The notes: a model not told the origin generated them from the letters alone. A DNA stretch of 64,000 bases from Symsagittifera roscoffensis (GCF_963678635.1 NC_087068.1:4156001-4220000), one strand, 5' to 3'. Positions 39,378-52,263 are shown, counted from the stretch's first letter. Program-made: numbers and translations.

Positions 39378-39716
39378 CAGGGGCGGATCTAGGGTTTTCT
39401 CGAGGGGAGGCGGATTTTCAAATTTGTCGACCTTTTTTTATGTCGACCAAATCGATTTTTCGACCTCTCCCAAAGCACTGTTTTGTCCCTATTTGGGCCA
39501 AGTTAAGTGCGCCGCCGGCAAAATTTTGGAAAAACAGGTCAAAAAGGCGTTTTTAGGCACTTTTCGGAAAATAATCGCGTTTTTTCGATGCGCGCTTCCC
39601 CCTCAAAATTAGTATATATTGGAGCCGAAGAATTTTTAGGATCCATCACCAAAAATGGATATTGGAAAATAGTACAAAGGGAGAGGAAGGCATCCCCCTC
39701 CCTAAATCCGTCCCTG
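39378..39716. mobile_element. hAT-type MITE (339 bp) with 8-bp target duplication
   Basis: The termini are CAGGGGCGGATCTAGGG and, inverted, CAGGGACGGATTTAGGG (15 of 17 matching). They are flanked on both sides by AGTTCAGT (39370-39377 and 39717-39724). An 8-base duplication and CAGGG-type ends are typical of hAT elements. No transposase is encoded. Confidence 0.9.
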
Positions 39717-39724
39717 AGTTCAGT

Positions 39725-42540
39725 AACTTTTAATATAGAAAATGCAAAGTTCAAAACAAACGGATAAAAGGTAAAAACCTTTGTTTTTTTGCGACTTTAA
39801 ATATAAATTTTGTTGTACTTTCTTTGAATAATTTACTGCCGTCAGAATTTTCTGTGCTATTCAAGCAGCAAACAGCTATCCTTGTTTTTTCATTAAAAGC
39901 TATCCAAGGTTGTTCACGCTCCAGAATATCTTTTTAGGACTTGACTTTCCAATGGCGAAAAGGCCAATGGCGCGAAAAGAAAATCATTTAATATAAAATA
40001 TTGTGGTAAATTTTTTTTCAACGTAAGATAACTAAGGGATTTTCAGAAACATGGCATTGGCTCTTCAGAAACACATACTTGGCTTTTCAAAATTGTGTAG
40101 ATTTTTCGGGTGTCGATTATGAAAGTTTCTTCAATTTCAATCAGCCTCAATGCCATATTTGTTCCTTGAATTAGTTAATTATGATTATTATTGGATTAAC
40201 TTCAAGGAGTAGTATGCCATTTCGACGACAAAACCAGAGTAATATTGGGGATTCTGCCATAGGAATTTTTTCGATCTTGGATCTTCGCTGTCCAACCCAA
40301 AAACAAATGATTTAAACAAAGTGAAGCTCTAACGGCGCGATAAAGACTTTGGTTCTTTCGCTAAGTGTAGATTCGGCAGAGTTTTTTCCCAAATTTTTCG
40401 CTGAGTTCTTTTTTCGCGGATTTTTCATACGTGTAAAAGGTAAAATTTAGCCGCACATTGAAAAGCAATTACGTATTCCCAATTATCTGATGGCTAAACA
40501 TTTTGAATTTTTGCAATGTCGCAGTAGTGAAGACGTTATAGTTTAACTGTGAAAGATTGCTGTTCAAATCTTGAAGTGTTAAAAAATTTTTAAGTTTTTT
40601 GCCTTCTAAAACTCATTGTTTCGTTTGTACTTGTGAAGTGCATTTTCATCTCAATAAAAATTGATATGGATACAAAAGAATAAAGTTAAGAATTTCAAAT
40701 TATAATAGTACAGTCATTTATGATTATTGCTAACTTAATTTGACTAGTTTAAAAACCAAAATTTTTCGAGCTTCAAAAACATTAAAAGTGCATGCAACGG
40801 ATATACAATTCAAACTTTTTGCGGAGGTTTTGCCTTGAATCGGTACAGCTAAAAGAAGCAGTTTGAATACATTGGGTTTTTTGCAATTAATGCGATAATT
40901 GGGACTTTCTTTAGTTCAAGAAAATCAGTCGTCTGCAAACCTGTAAAATAATATAGAAATTCTGTTTTGTCATTAAACATTATCCATTTTGCTAAACACA
41001 ACCGGACACTTTTCCGAAGCACTTTTGTAGTGTGCTGATTAAAATTACCCAAAAAGTAAAGATAACAAAAGATTTTTCATCAGAATTTTGTAAGTTATTG
41101 GTGTAAATGGTGTAAATTATTTGGCAAAAAATGGAGCTAAAATCTTTCACCAAAAAGGTCATTATTTTTAAAGTTTATCAAGAAATAAGCTAAAACTTTC
41201 GAATTGGAAGTTTTAAAAAACAACATAAAAATCAAATTAAAACTTAATACTTCAAACTCAAGTAAAAATTAAAAAGCAGTTGAGTGACATAAATTGTTTT
41301 CTATTCATACTTCTATTTCAAACATTGTCATGATGTTCTTAGTTCTTTTTTGTCAAAAAGTGTCTCAATGGTCCAAAACAGTTGAATTATCGTAGAAAAA
41401 AGAAGTTAGGTGCCCCAATGAAAGCAGTGCCCGGATTGACAAAAAAAGTTTATCGTAGATTTTCATATGAAAATAAATGTGTATCATACAATTTTATAGA
41501 CCCAAATACTATGTATGAAAATATGTTTTTTTTTCGAATCTATGAAATTTTACTTCAAGCATTGTTTTTATCATACTCTGGAATTAAATTTTTTGCCATT
41601 TTTTGAACGGAAACTGTGTGAAAAAAGCAAAAGCGATTTTTTTGATACTAAGAAAATGTGTTATAAGCAATTTTCTTTTTTCCATGGGAACATATGTTAG
41701 GTACTTTTTCAAAAATGAAAATGCAAAAAACATTGTTTCATTTTTTGCCCAGAGTAAGTGACATTTGCCACACATACAAATAGCATTTGCTTATATTAGC
41801 CATGTAAGTTATTGTGTACATTTTCAATCAGTGATACACAAAAACGTTATTTTTTGTATGTGGCTACAAAAATTTCAATTTGAAATTTTTGATAGCTTAA
41901 AAAAATATGTTCTAAAAACACTCTCTTGTCATTTTATAATTTTGTTCAAAAAAATAACATGGACTACGTTACAGACACACATTTTCAAATTTTGTGCGCA
42001 ATTTTGTTTTCATAAAATGTTTATTAGAGCACAAAAGCAAGTTTGCAACGAAACAAAACTCAACAATTTCCATCTCAATTACAATTTTTGTATAGTAAAA
42101 ATCGTATCATATACATTTTTGTTGTTCGAATAAATTTTTTTGTTTGGATTTTTTAATGCCAAACTTGCACTAATCTAATCAAAACTGCCACTAAACTGTA
42201 TTTTTTGAGTTTTAAACCAGTTTAAGATAATATTTGAACAAAGGTTTGATTGAAAAAACTCATCTTACAGATATTTTCTAGGAAAAAGGTATGATAAGAA
42301 TTTTTCCACAGAATCCATTTATATAAATGTATGATAGAAAATTTTCTTGCATAAAATCCCTGGATTTCGCCCCCACTGAATCCGACCCTGCGCTACGTAT
42401 TTGATTTTCATTATTTAAGGGCTGTTTATCAACTTCATCTGATACGTTTTAAAAAAATTTTCATAGTTTTTCGACTAACTTTAACTTAATGAAAACTTAA
42501 GTTTTCAAATTTTTTTTTTAAACTTCTCTCTTTTTGCATG
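39725..42540 (+). other. AT-rich intergenic region with decayed repeat pieces
   Basis: No credible gene was seen. Near 42285-42393 a segment with GTATGATAAG...ATGTATGATA recurs at 43230-43290, and 42360-42393 reads (reverse) CAGGGTCGGATTCAGTGGGG, like a hAT terminus. The opposite end was not found with confidence. Confidence 0.45.
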
Positions 42541-42573
42541 ACAAGTGTTGCGAAGTTCTGCTTCGCCTCTGTG
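42541..42573 (+). repeat. Fragment of the SINE-like tail
   Basis: ACAAGTGTTGCGAAGTTCTG followed by CTTCGCCTCTGTG matches the conserved tail of the SINE-like repeats at 30795-30986 and 37708-37890. The head is absent. Confidence 0.55.
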
Positions 42574-43344
42574 TGTAATGTTATAAGGGGGTGGAAAACT
42601 GGAAAAGAGCCTTATTAAGAACAGGCAAAAATTTGATTTTTAAATAGATCATAATAAAATTAAAATGTTACAGTTTAACTTGTGTATGGAATTAGTAACG
42701 GCAGTTCAATTCACAACTATTTTTAGTGAGGGATAAAATGCCAGGCATGTAAATTATAAACTGAGCAGCTTAGACGGACGCTTGGTGAAATACAATAGTC
42801 GTAAAGGTAAGCACACCCGTCTGGGTCTGATTTGAAATCAACCACCCGAGCGTCTCTTTTCCTCACTTTCCTCGAAAGTTCGAACAAAATTTTTTTATAC
42901 ATATGTTGGTCTTTCAAAAAGACTTTTTTCTTGGTTGTTTTTCATTGCAAAATTTCATTCAATGTTCATTTTTGTTTTCTCTAAAAAAATTGAGGATACA
43001 CAGCAACAAACGGCTGACATTATTTTTATAAGAAATTCAGTTCAAATAATTGCTCATTTTTTGCAGTTCAATGAGAAAAAATGAGCAATTTTTCGACCAT
43101 GATTGCATTGTTAAAAACAGAATAAGCTAGAATAATCTTAAAACTTTTCTGTATTTGTTGCTTTTTTGTTGTGAAACTTGTTCCAAACAAATTTTGTTAA
43201 AATTTAAGCGACGGAGTTCTACAAAAATGGTATGATAAGCAGTTTTCCAGCGGCTTCATTTATGAAAATGTATGATAAGCATTTTTTTGTATGGAAGTCA
43301 GAAGTAGATGAGTGAGGGAGAGTGAGGGGGGTTGGTCGCAGACC

Positions 43345-43460
43345 CCAATGTATTAAAATAAGGAACAGAGCATCCGGTCTGCAAGCTATGTATTAAGATA
43401 GGGTATAAATTTTTCTATGTATTAAGATAGGAATTAGGTTTCCTATGTATTAAGATGTTA
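43345..43460 (+). repeat. Short tandem repeat CTATGTATTAAGATAGG
   Basis: About four degenerate copies of (C)TATGTATTAAGATAGG occur within some 115 bases, spaced irregularly by 30-45 bases. Confidence 0.75.
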
Positions 43461-43779
43461 AGGTTTCAGATGGTAAGTTTCAAAAAAAAAATTTGGCGCC
43501 CGAAATTTTTGGAGCTCGATTTGCCGATACTTGCGTTTTTAGCTAACTTCTACAATTTAGATGTTTCGATTAATGTTTTATCTGTTTGAAACTATGAGAA
43601 AACTATCTGAAGCTTAAATGGAACCAAACGAAATTTCGAGAAAAAAAATCTTGTTTTTTGAGAAAAGGGTTAAAATCAAAAGATGAAGTATGGGAATCAC
43701 TGCTTCGTATAATCATTCTACCACAAGCTTACAGTTAATTAATCAATACTGAATTGAATGCTATTACCTTATCAGTTAT

Positions 43780-46700
43780 TTACAAGTTCAAAGGTTTTGT
43801 GTGTAGTCCGTCGCCCTGAACTTGTCTTTTCGGGTAAAAGTAACTCAATCCCTTCTTTGTTTGCTCCTGTGTAGCAACCGTATGATCAATGGTTCTAAAT
43901 CCTCTGTTTGTTGAAGTCAATTTGATTGCTTCGTCGAGTACTTTTCTGTATTTTTGCAGAAGACTATCGCCGGATTGCGCTAGAACTATTTTATTCAATC
44001 CTTTGCTGATAAAGTTCATCTTGTCTGATTTGTTGTCATAGCAACAAAAAGTCTTGCAACAGATACATAGCATCATCGTACTCCTAATCTTTTTTTTTCA
44101 AACAGTCCAGCTCTCGTTTATTATGTTTCTTGTGAACGCTACAACATGTTCGTGGAAAAAAATTTGTTTTTGAATCCGCTCTAAATGAATCTCTGCAATC
44201 ATTTTATCTCAATTTTTCCCACTAATTTTTTTTTCCAGACAAACACAATCATACAGATTTTCCTCAGCAAGAGCTAAAAACAGCAAACCCGTGTCCATTT
44301 CTAATTCTTCAAACTTATTTATATCACAAAACTTGTCGAAAAAATTGTAGTAAAGCTCAAGGCTTCTCAGTTTTGCATACTGCAGAAAAATCAGACAATT
44401 ATGGGTTCTTTGTCTTCAATGGTTGACTTTAGTAACTCAATCTCGTACAAGTCTTTCGGAACAGTGTTCAGTCGTTTGAAGTGTGGTTCATCAATTGCTT
44501 TGTGTGTTTTCTCATCATTCGAATACTTTGTGATCGTATGTCTCGATCTATCCATTATCTCGTAACCGTATGCCGTATGGTGAGTTACCTAAGAGCTTCA
44601 TAGTCTCTGTAACAACACCGCTTAAAGGGTTCTCATCTCCTTTGCTTCTAGCATCAACAACTGACTGATGAAATTGTTGACGCATTTTCGAGGGAGATAC
44701 TGTACAACGCGGTAAACTTTTGCACACTGTAAACCAAGTTCCATTGAGAAATTGAAGAGAGGAGTAATGATGGAACCATTTTCTAGTTTGAAACTAGATA
44801 TTAGCATTCGATGGGGACGCTTAAGAAGATTATTTTCAATGGCATAAATTTGCATATATTCACCAAAGTCATTTCTTCCAATTTCAGTGTTTTTAAAAAT
44901 TGGAGGAATGTTAGAAAATTTTGCTTTCAGTTCATCTGGAACAACTAAGTAACACTGAATATAGCCAAAAGAAATTCATCTCTTATTTTTTCCTTTAATG
45001 AACCAGTAGAGAGAGGTTTTTCGTAGGGAAAGTTGGATCGGATATGATTCTTAAGTTTTTCGTTCCTTTTGAAGTGTTGGCACCACTCACATTCCCACAT
45101 CTCTTCGATTTGTATCCTTTTTCGCTTCAAAGACTGTTTTGCAGTGATCACAATATCAATCTACAATGAAACAGTCAATTTTCTTTTGATTTCCAAATTT
45201 GTGGAAGCTCTCAATTCTGCATTCTTGTCTTGTTTCTTGGTAATAAGACATCACCATGTTCTCAAAATTGCGAGATCGGTTATGTCTAGCCTTGATTTTT
45301 TGCATATCGGAATCAAACTCCCATCTTGTGTACAATCCTGTTGGCACGTCTTGTTGCATTGAACTGGGATAGAGCTGGCTGGCATCAATTCCAACAATTG
45401 ATTTGCAGACAGTTTATGAGTCACTGATAATAGTTTTGTCCACAACAGCTTTTCGCGTAAACGCAATTGGTGTTCCACCCGTGATATCCTCTCTATTTTT
45501 CTCGCATAAATCTCTATCATTTTTGAAAAATGGGTAGAAATTTTATTGGTTCATCTTTGTTGTTTTGCCACTGCAAAAAAATCTTTAAATGTAGTCATTC
45601 CATCTTTCTGCCAAAGCTGCTGTAAATATTTGTAATTATACCATCCAGTTGCTAGTACTGACTTGATTTGAAGTTTCTTTAGTACTTGCTGCCCACCAAT
45701 AACACTTGACCTCAACTTCTGATAACCCTTAGTGTCTTTATCAAGAAGGTTGTTGTTTCTCAGTTTATTGAAAAAAGTTTCGTGTTGAGATAATTCTTCA
45801 TTCGCGAGCATGTTTGCACTGTCAAACCAGTCATAAGGGGAAAACCCTCCTGTCTCACTTGTTTTGTAGGCTTTAAGAAAGGAGTCTAGAGATGTTGCTC
45901 CACCCAAAAACTTCATGATGTCGAGAAATTGTATGTCTTCAAACTTGAAGGATATGAAATCGTTAGCTTTTCTGATAACCATTGGTTCAGCTTCTTTGGC
46001 ATTAATTAAGTAGGAAATCAGATATCTCTTGTTCAATCAGATCATACCTTCCTCTGTTAAACCCAAAAACAGGTAATATGTTAACATATCTCTCCAGATT
46101 TTGTTTCAAATCAATCAGCTGATTTTTCTGAATTCTCAAAAACTGAGTTGACATATCAGTTTCCTCTGTATCATCTATACATTCGTCTTCAAATTCAAAG
46201 TTTTCAGTTAAACGATTTCGATATCTTTCATTCAGCTCTTGGAAAATTTCCGACATCCGCTCATTCACTACTCTTTCAACATCTTGAGATTTAGTTCTCA
46301 TTTCGAGCTTAGTTTTCTCAGCCAAAAATTCGAGTTTGATTACAAAATCGAAAATAAGCTTTTGCGGATACTTGATTTACAGAAAAAGTGGTTCATCTAT
46401 CAGGTTCGAGGATATTTTTACAGAATTGGAAGGTGTTTTCAGTTCATCTGATGGAACACATATCGACTCAAAATCGAAAATTGCTAGTTTGTTGAATAGT
46501 TTGTTGTCTTTCAAAACTGGGATAATGAAACCTTCAACTTTTCAAATAGCGTTTCTCGAAGTGTATATACATTCTTTGGATAAATGTGTCGCACTCGATC
46601 TTTACAAGTTAGAAGATGTCCGTTGAAGTTGTTTGAACTGTTGAAGAGAAAGTCACAGCTAAGACATCGAAAACACTTGAAGACGGAATCAATATCATTC

Positions 46701-47660
46701 GTATGAATGATATGGTTGTTGAATCTCACCAATTTCACGAATTTTTCAATTTTTCCAATACTTCGCCTCGCTAATTTTCCAATATGTTCTCCCTCTTTCT
46801 CCCTCTTGAATGTCAAAATCATAGATGAATATGTTGCGATCAACTAATTCCTCGAAAAGAGGTAAATCATCAATGGCAACTCCAAGAACGTTCTTCGGAT
46901 CGTATCCAGATTTTGATGTAAACTCTTTGAACAGCTGAGATGTATGAGCATCGAGGTTACTATGACCATGCAAATACATTGTTAACGCACGGAAAAGGCA
47001 TAGATGATTTTTGTATGGTTGTTTATCTTTCAAACTTCTTAACCTTTACCTGGGATGTAATCAAACCCGCTTTCGTACACAGTAAATGCGATTTCTCGAA
47101 CAAATCATTATTTTCGTGTGCATAGTGTTAGCGATATTCTCCCTTTTTAACATTAAGAACAACAAATCCAGGAGCGACATTGATTTTTGCAGCGGAATCG
47201 AGTTTAATGAATACTTCTTCAAGCTTCTCGTTGATAATCTTGGTATCTAATTTTGACATTTGGAAGTTAAATACCTTATGTCTCCCATTCTCCATCTCAG
47301 TGTCCACCAGGAAATGCTGAAAAGCACTCAACTCCGCCTTGAGTTTCTCTCCATATTCCCCTTCCTCTCCACATTCTTGTTCAAGTCTGCCACCGTATCA
47401 CTTGGTTTCCGTTGTTTCGCCCCATGTTCTTTTCTTCGATGTTGTTGGAGAAAGTAGTAGCTCGGAAACTATTTTTTGCAAAACGAACAAACCTTTGATT
47501 GCTTGGAGGTTGATGGAGCATGTTTCTTGGCCACGTTATAGTTATTGATTATAAAAGAAATACCTAATTCCGGACAAGAAATAACTCCTTTAGAACAGTT
47601 TTTGCGATGTCGAGCTGTGTTTTGACGAATACACATACTTCCACAGTCCCCACACTGCAC
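43780..47660 (-). pseudogene. Protein-primed family B DNA polymerase (Polinton/Maverick type), decayed
   Basis: Collinear fragments in several minus-strand frames give the whole polymerase. In order from 47660: a CxxC/HxxxxC zinc-finger-like start; a helical block (47331-47128); a Cys-containing N-terminal domain (47033-46511); an exonuclease block FGFNRGRYDL (46074-46030); GFSPYDWFD (near 45850-45820); motif A with DASQLYP (45392-45360); WECEW block (45110-45070); TPLFNF block (near 44770); motif B KLLGNSPYG (44598-44573); motif C (44310-44281); and a family-like C-terminus with NRGFRTIDH (44076-43780). At least five frame changes and stops occur, and motif C reads MDTG rather than DTD, losing a metal-binding Asp. 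No capsid, ATPase or integrase genes are nearby, so only the polymerase remains visible. Confidence 0.8.
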
Positions 47661-48795
47661 TTATTGTTTCTATTCAGCAACGTCATCTAAAAAATGGGAG
47701 AAGTTTTTAGTATTAATATAAAAAAGGAAATAGTAATTCGTACATATCAAAGTGAGAGATTTAAAATGTCCCAAAAAAATTAAAAAGGGTATGCTTACTT
47801 TGAATTATTGAAAAAATTTTGAAAATAAATTCAAGTAGTTATACAAGGTATAGAGCGATTGCTTTTAACATAAAAGAAAATCAAAACGAAAAGGATTTTG
47901 AGTTTTGTTGCTTAGGGCAAATCAACCAATCAGAATTGAGTATTCTTTTAGTAACACTGTTTGCTGGAATTCAACCAATCAGAAGCCAGCGTTTTCTAAA
48001 AATGAACTCTTTATAGATTTTTAAAAAAATTTAATCAATATTCGAAAAATGTCTATCAAAAATCATTTGAATTTCCTCGAGTTACTTTACAAGAAAAAAG
48101 AAAAAATCCAATTGATTTTTTTTGATGAAATAGATTATGTTGTCCAAAAAAGAGTTTTTTGACTAAGTAAAGGTCTGTTTAGGGAAACCTACTCAATCAT
48201 AGAGTTTACTTTTGATCCACATATTGCGCATCAAAGCTTCAAACTTACGGCTGAATAACACATCACAAAGAAAGAAATTTTATTTGTTTTCGAAATTTTG
48301 AAGTTAATAAAAAAAGGCGTACGATAAAATATCAAAGACTCTTTTTATCCCCTAACCTGATATTCAATCTTGTCAAAACGTCCCAGCATAGTTCTTTATT
48401 CTTTATTTCTTCGAGGATTTTCAAAGCTCAAAAACTTGCATGATCAGGTTTGGAATCAGATTTCCAGAGATTTGCTTTGAAAAATTATCAACTTTAAGTT
48501 ATCCTCTCAAATCTACATCAAAATCAAAGAACTTGACTACATACTCAAAAACAAGCAATTTTACATATAAAAAGTTCGGTTTACTTGATGAAAAGACTTG
48601 CAGAGATGCTACTTTTATTTGTTTTCCTTCTTTCGTTATTTATATCGGCAGTATTTCAATTTTTACGGCAAACAAATTTTGGTCATTTATTTTTGCGATT
48701 GCTTTTGTTTATGTTTTTACTTTGGAAGATTTAGGTCCTCAAAAGGTTCCTCTGATTGAATAGGACAACTAGAACAAAAATGAAAAAACTTTGTG
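47661..48795 (+). other. AT-rich intergenic stretch
   Basis: Contains two AACCAATCAG (CCAAT-type) motifs at 47918-47930 and 47973-47983 in the orientation opposite to those at 48798-48935. A 107-codon open stretch at 48440-48763 is hydrophobic and unsupported. Confidence 0.5.
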
Positions 48796-48797
48796 AT

Positions 48798-48935
48798 TGG
48801 TAACGACGATGCCTAAAATGGGGCTTTGTTTCCGATTGGACACGACTTTTATATAAAAATTCCATAAAAGGAAGCTAGAATCTGATTGGACACGACTAAA
48901 ATCCAAAAGAGGAAAAGTAATTCTGATTGGTTAAA
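48798..48935 (-). promoter_or_regulatory. Cluster of four inverted CCAAT (ATTGG) motifs
   Basis: TGATTGG or CGATTGG occurs at about 48801, 48832, 48884 and 48930, two of them inside a repeated GATTGGACACGACT. NF-Y-type CCAAT boxes are known promoter elements. The cluster ends about 200 bases before the coding frame at 49128. Confidence 0.5.
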
Positions 48936-49127
48936 CCCACACATTCTAGCTTAAAATACTTCTCACTCCCAACTAAAAATCACTTTTTTTTTCAACTAAA
49001 CCACCGTCAACTACCTCCTCTCTCAGCTCTAAATACTTTAATTTTAACTTAACTTCGGTCAATTAACTCCCTCTCAACGGTAAATCGTGTTTTTAATTTG
49101 TTTTTTTTTGTCAACTCTTCGCTCTTA

Positions 49128-49619
49128 ATGATGTTTTCAGTGCAAAACAGCAACCATATGTTTTCTGTAGAATTTTCACTTGTTCTAGTACAAGTCCAAG
49201 TGCGAGAACCAGTTTCTGGAGTTTTTCTGGCACGAATGGACATACCAATCCAAGTCTGGCACATGGTTGAGATGATACGAGGAGACTTCAACCAACATCA
49301 TATGATGCAAGTACCCATGAGAGAGAACCAACTTGGAGAAATGCAACTGTTGGAGGAAGTGACTGAGCATGTAGGAATGAACTACCCCGAAACTCCTGAC
49401 TCTAGATATGTGGCTCAACCATTTGACGATTTCCTCTTTCCTTGGGAAGAGGGTTCTGTGGAAAATCCAATAAGCATCGAAGAGGATGAGGGGTTCTCTG
49501 AGCCAAGAACTCCAAGCAGCGAATCACCAAGACAACCGCCAGCGATGGAGGCAAGACCAGCTTTGCGTTCTTTTGAGAACCTCCAGAAGTCGTCAGCTGC
49601 TCGACAGCTTTTTGATTAA
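49128..49619 (+). CDS. Small unrecognised protein, C-terminal acidic (about 163 aa)
   Basis: The open frame from ATG 49128 ends at TAA 49617-49619. The C-terminal 105 residues are hydrophilic, with NPISIEEDE, a possible SUMO-interaction motif, and a Ser/Pro-rich segment. The real start is uncertain: acceptor-like TTTTCAG (49134-49140) and TTCTAG (near 49189) lie inside the frame, so the coding exon may begin later. A poly-A-type AATAAA follows the stop. Its 3' part is duplicated at 53106-53422. Family not recognised. Confidence 0.5.
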   Translation: MMFSVQNSNHMFSVEFSLVLVQVQVREPVSGVFLARMDIPIQVWHMVEMIRGDFNQHHMMQVPMRENQLGEMQLLEEVTEHVGMNYPETPDSRYVAQPFDDFLFPWEEGSVENPISIEEDEGFSEPRTPSSESPRQPPAMEARPALRSFENLQKSSAARQLFD

Positions 49620-49859
49620 ATATTTTTGTAAATAAATAATGTTCGTCATTAACTTTGTTCTTTGTGATTAACTAATTTCTTCAATTTCGTTCAATTATTA
49701 GAACATATGAGAGGTTCAGGTAAAGCATTGAAAAACAATTAGAACCTAATTTAGTGCTCCAATAATTTTTTGCATACATCTTGATTATTTTTGCATACAT
49801 TTTAGAAAAACAGTAGAAAATTTCTACACAAGTGAAGAATACCAGATCATTTGTTACAT

Positions 49860-50100
49860 CTTGTCAAAATAGCTCAAACACTTTTGACACTTTGTAGAAA
49901 AATTGAAACAGTTTTCGCATTTTGTCGAAAAAAGTGAAACACTTTTTGCATCTTGTCGAAAGAGTTGAAACCCTTTTTGCATTTTGTACAAAAAGTGAAT
50001 CTTTTTCGCATTTGTAGGAAAAAAATTGAATCACTTTTTGCATTTTGTCAAAAAAACTGAAACACTTTTTGCATTTTGTCAACAAAATTTAATTTTTTTT
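49860..50100 (+). repeat. Degenerate minisatellite, period about 35 bp
   Basis: About seven degenerate units of the kind CACTTTTTGCATTTTGTC followed by AAAAAAGTGAAA run through this stretch, with looser copies to about 50200. The same array lies in the second duplication copy. Open frames across it are by-products of the repeat. Confidence 0.8.
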
Positions 50101-50199
50101 TGCTTTTTGCTTAAGAAATTGGAACACTTTTCCTTTTTTTTGTTGAAAAAAAGGAAACAGTTTTCAAATTTTGTGGAAAAAAATTAAAAATACTTTTCG

Positions 50200-51320
50200 C
50201 ATCTTGCCAAAATAAATCATTACTATTTTTCTTCCATAGTTAATTATCAGTCTTTATGAAATTCTTGTTCAAAATTTAATCCTTTAGAAAACTAATTTTT
50301 GCGTGTTTGCTGATCAGAAACAATAGAAAACCAATGTATTAGCATCAGAAATAGCGCTGAAAGTCATCAATATAGAAGTTTTCAGGGTAAAAAGTCGTAA
50401 GGTTTTTTACATCAAAAATGTTGAGTTTTTCGTTTAATCATTTAACAAATTAAGTTGAAATTTACCATAATTTTTGGAAAAACCAAGAAAAAACATGCAT
50501 TTTACCAAAAAATTTTTAGATAGTTTCGCACAATTGTGAAAAATTCAGAACGATTTTTACAAATAGAAAAAAGATTTCGAAATGTTTTACGCATTTTGCA
50601 TAACTCCTTGAGAGAGTTTTTGGAACTCTAAATAAGTTAGATAATGAAAAATTTTTAGAGAAAAAACTATTTTTGACAAGATTCTTATAGCAATTTTTCA
50701 ATTATCATAAGAAAATTTAATTGAAAAAAGCCAATCCGAGTTTCTAACGTGATTCTCGACAGAGCTAAGAACGTGTTTCTTGAATTATTTAGGCAATAAA
50801 AAAGTAATTCCACCTGAGAAAATGAAGTCATTGCATTTTAATTTTTATGGAACAGTAAAAATTGTAGAATACTTCCACCAGAGCAATTGACGCCAAAAAA
50901 CGTATAGATTCTTCTAATTTTTAGAATCTATCGAATCCATCCTCGAACTTTATAAGAAGTCCTTACACAATAACTTCTAGATTTTTCTGAATCTTCTAAA
51001 TTCTAGAAAAATCCAATTAAAGTTTAACCAATTAGAATTCCAGAACTAACTCTAAGGTTATGAGATTGATGAAAAATTTTGTGGAATTTAGTTATTTTTC
51101 TAGTTATTTAAATCCAAATAAAGATACTCAACCAATGTAAAAATAGGAATAATTTTCAAGGAAATTCTTCTCTGTTAAAAAACCTTTAAAAAGTCTTATT
51201 CTACAAAGTCCTTTATAAACAATTAAAATCAACCAAGTGTTGAAAATCTTTTGAATGAGTTCAAGTATTTTTATGCGAAATTCAACAAAATCTACAAGTG
51301 AAAATTTTATTTTTCACTCC
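50200..51320 (+). other. AT-rich stretch without recognised genes
   Basis: Nothing beyond A/T-rich sequence was recognised. The same sequence recurs in duplication copy 2. Confidence 0.5.
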
Positions 51321-51328
51321 ATTTGAAA

Positions 51329-51938
51329 ATGTTCTACAGTTCAGTTCGTTCTATCAATCTGAGTAGAATTTTTAAAAGAAACAGAAATCTAGATCAAATT
51401 TTGAAATCAATCATAATAGAACGGGCGAGTTTTTGCATCCAGTTTGAGATTGGTACCGAAACTGTCAAGACTCTCAAATTTAACAAAATCTCCCAGACTA
51501 AGGGGCAAATTATCATAGATAGTTCAGAATGAAGAGAACTCGAGTGTAAAAGACTTAGAGAAATTACAAAAGAAATGGTTAAGTCTAAGTCACCTTCGAG
51601 AAAACAGTACGGGTTTTCACATGATTCAAATGAAAAACTTTTTGATGAAATTAACGATCTGGGATACGTAAATAGTTTTCATTTGCTTATAACTGAACTT
51701 TTAATGCAAATTATTACTTTTGAAAAAATTGTTGATTTTTGTCATCTTTCAAAGAGATCTGAAGAAGTGTTTTAGTCCCTTAAGAATTTCCCTACATGAT
51801 TGGCGAAAAATTGAAACAACTCGTGAAAGAAGGTACAAGAAGGAAAAATTAAAGATTCAACAGGATAACTTAGCTCTGTTTGGAAGAAAACAAGGTGTGG
51901 CACATGAAGAAGAAAGTGACAAGGAACTCGAAAATTAA
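51329..51938 (+). CDS. Possible small gene, interrupted frames
   Basis: The frame from ATG 51329 runs to TGA 51530-51532, stays open in the same frame to TAG at 51773-51775 (including KSKSPSRKQYGF), and an overlapping frame continues to 51938 with a Lys/Glu-rich helix (ERRYKKEKLKIQQ). This may be a decayed gene, or two small exons joined by splicing. The identical structure occurs at 55133-55742. No family recognised. Confidence 0.3.
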
Positions 51939-52263
51939 CTCAGTTTTTGAATTTTTTACACACTTTTTTCAAAATTACAGTTTTTTTGTTTTTGGTTTTA
52001 CTTTTTATTTAAATTGGTTGTTCCTGAACCAAAGCTTAGTTTTTAAAGATTTGCCAGAGTAAATTTTTCAGAACACATTTGAAGACAATTGATTATTTTA
52101 TCACAAATCTCACATAATCACTATTCACAGAACCATGACAATCAATAAAGCAATCAATAATCTTGAACATATCAGATTCATTTTTTGAGTTTCAAGTTTT
52201 TCGAATTCTATCTAAAAACGCTGAACCAAGAATTTGTGGGGAAGCCAGTTTCTGCTATGAACA

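Noticed and set aside
41425-42393. A 970-base hAT element with a left end at CAGTGCCCGGATT
   Set aside because: The right end looks hAT-like but the proposed left end is weak and no 8-base target duplication is present.
43490-43510. TTTGGCGCCCGAAA as a retroviral primer-binding site
   Set aside because: No LTR end is recognisable upstream and no element follows; a short chance match is likely.
48440-48763. A 107-codon membrane-like protein
   Set aside because: AT-rich chance frame with Phe/Ile/Lys bias, no neighbours or motifs to support it.
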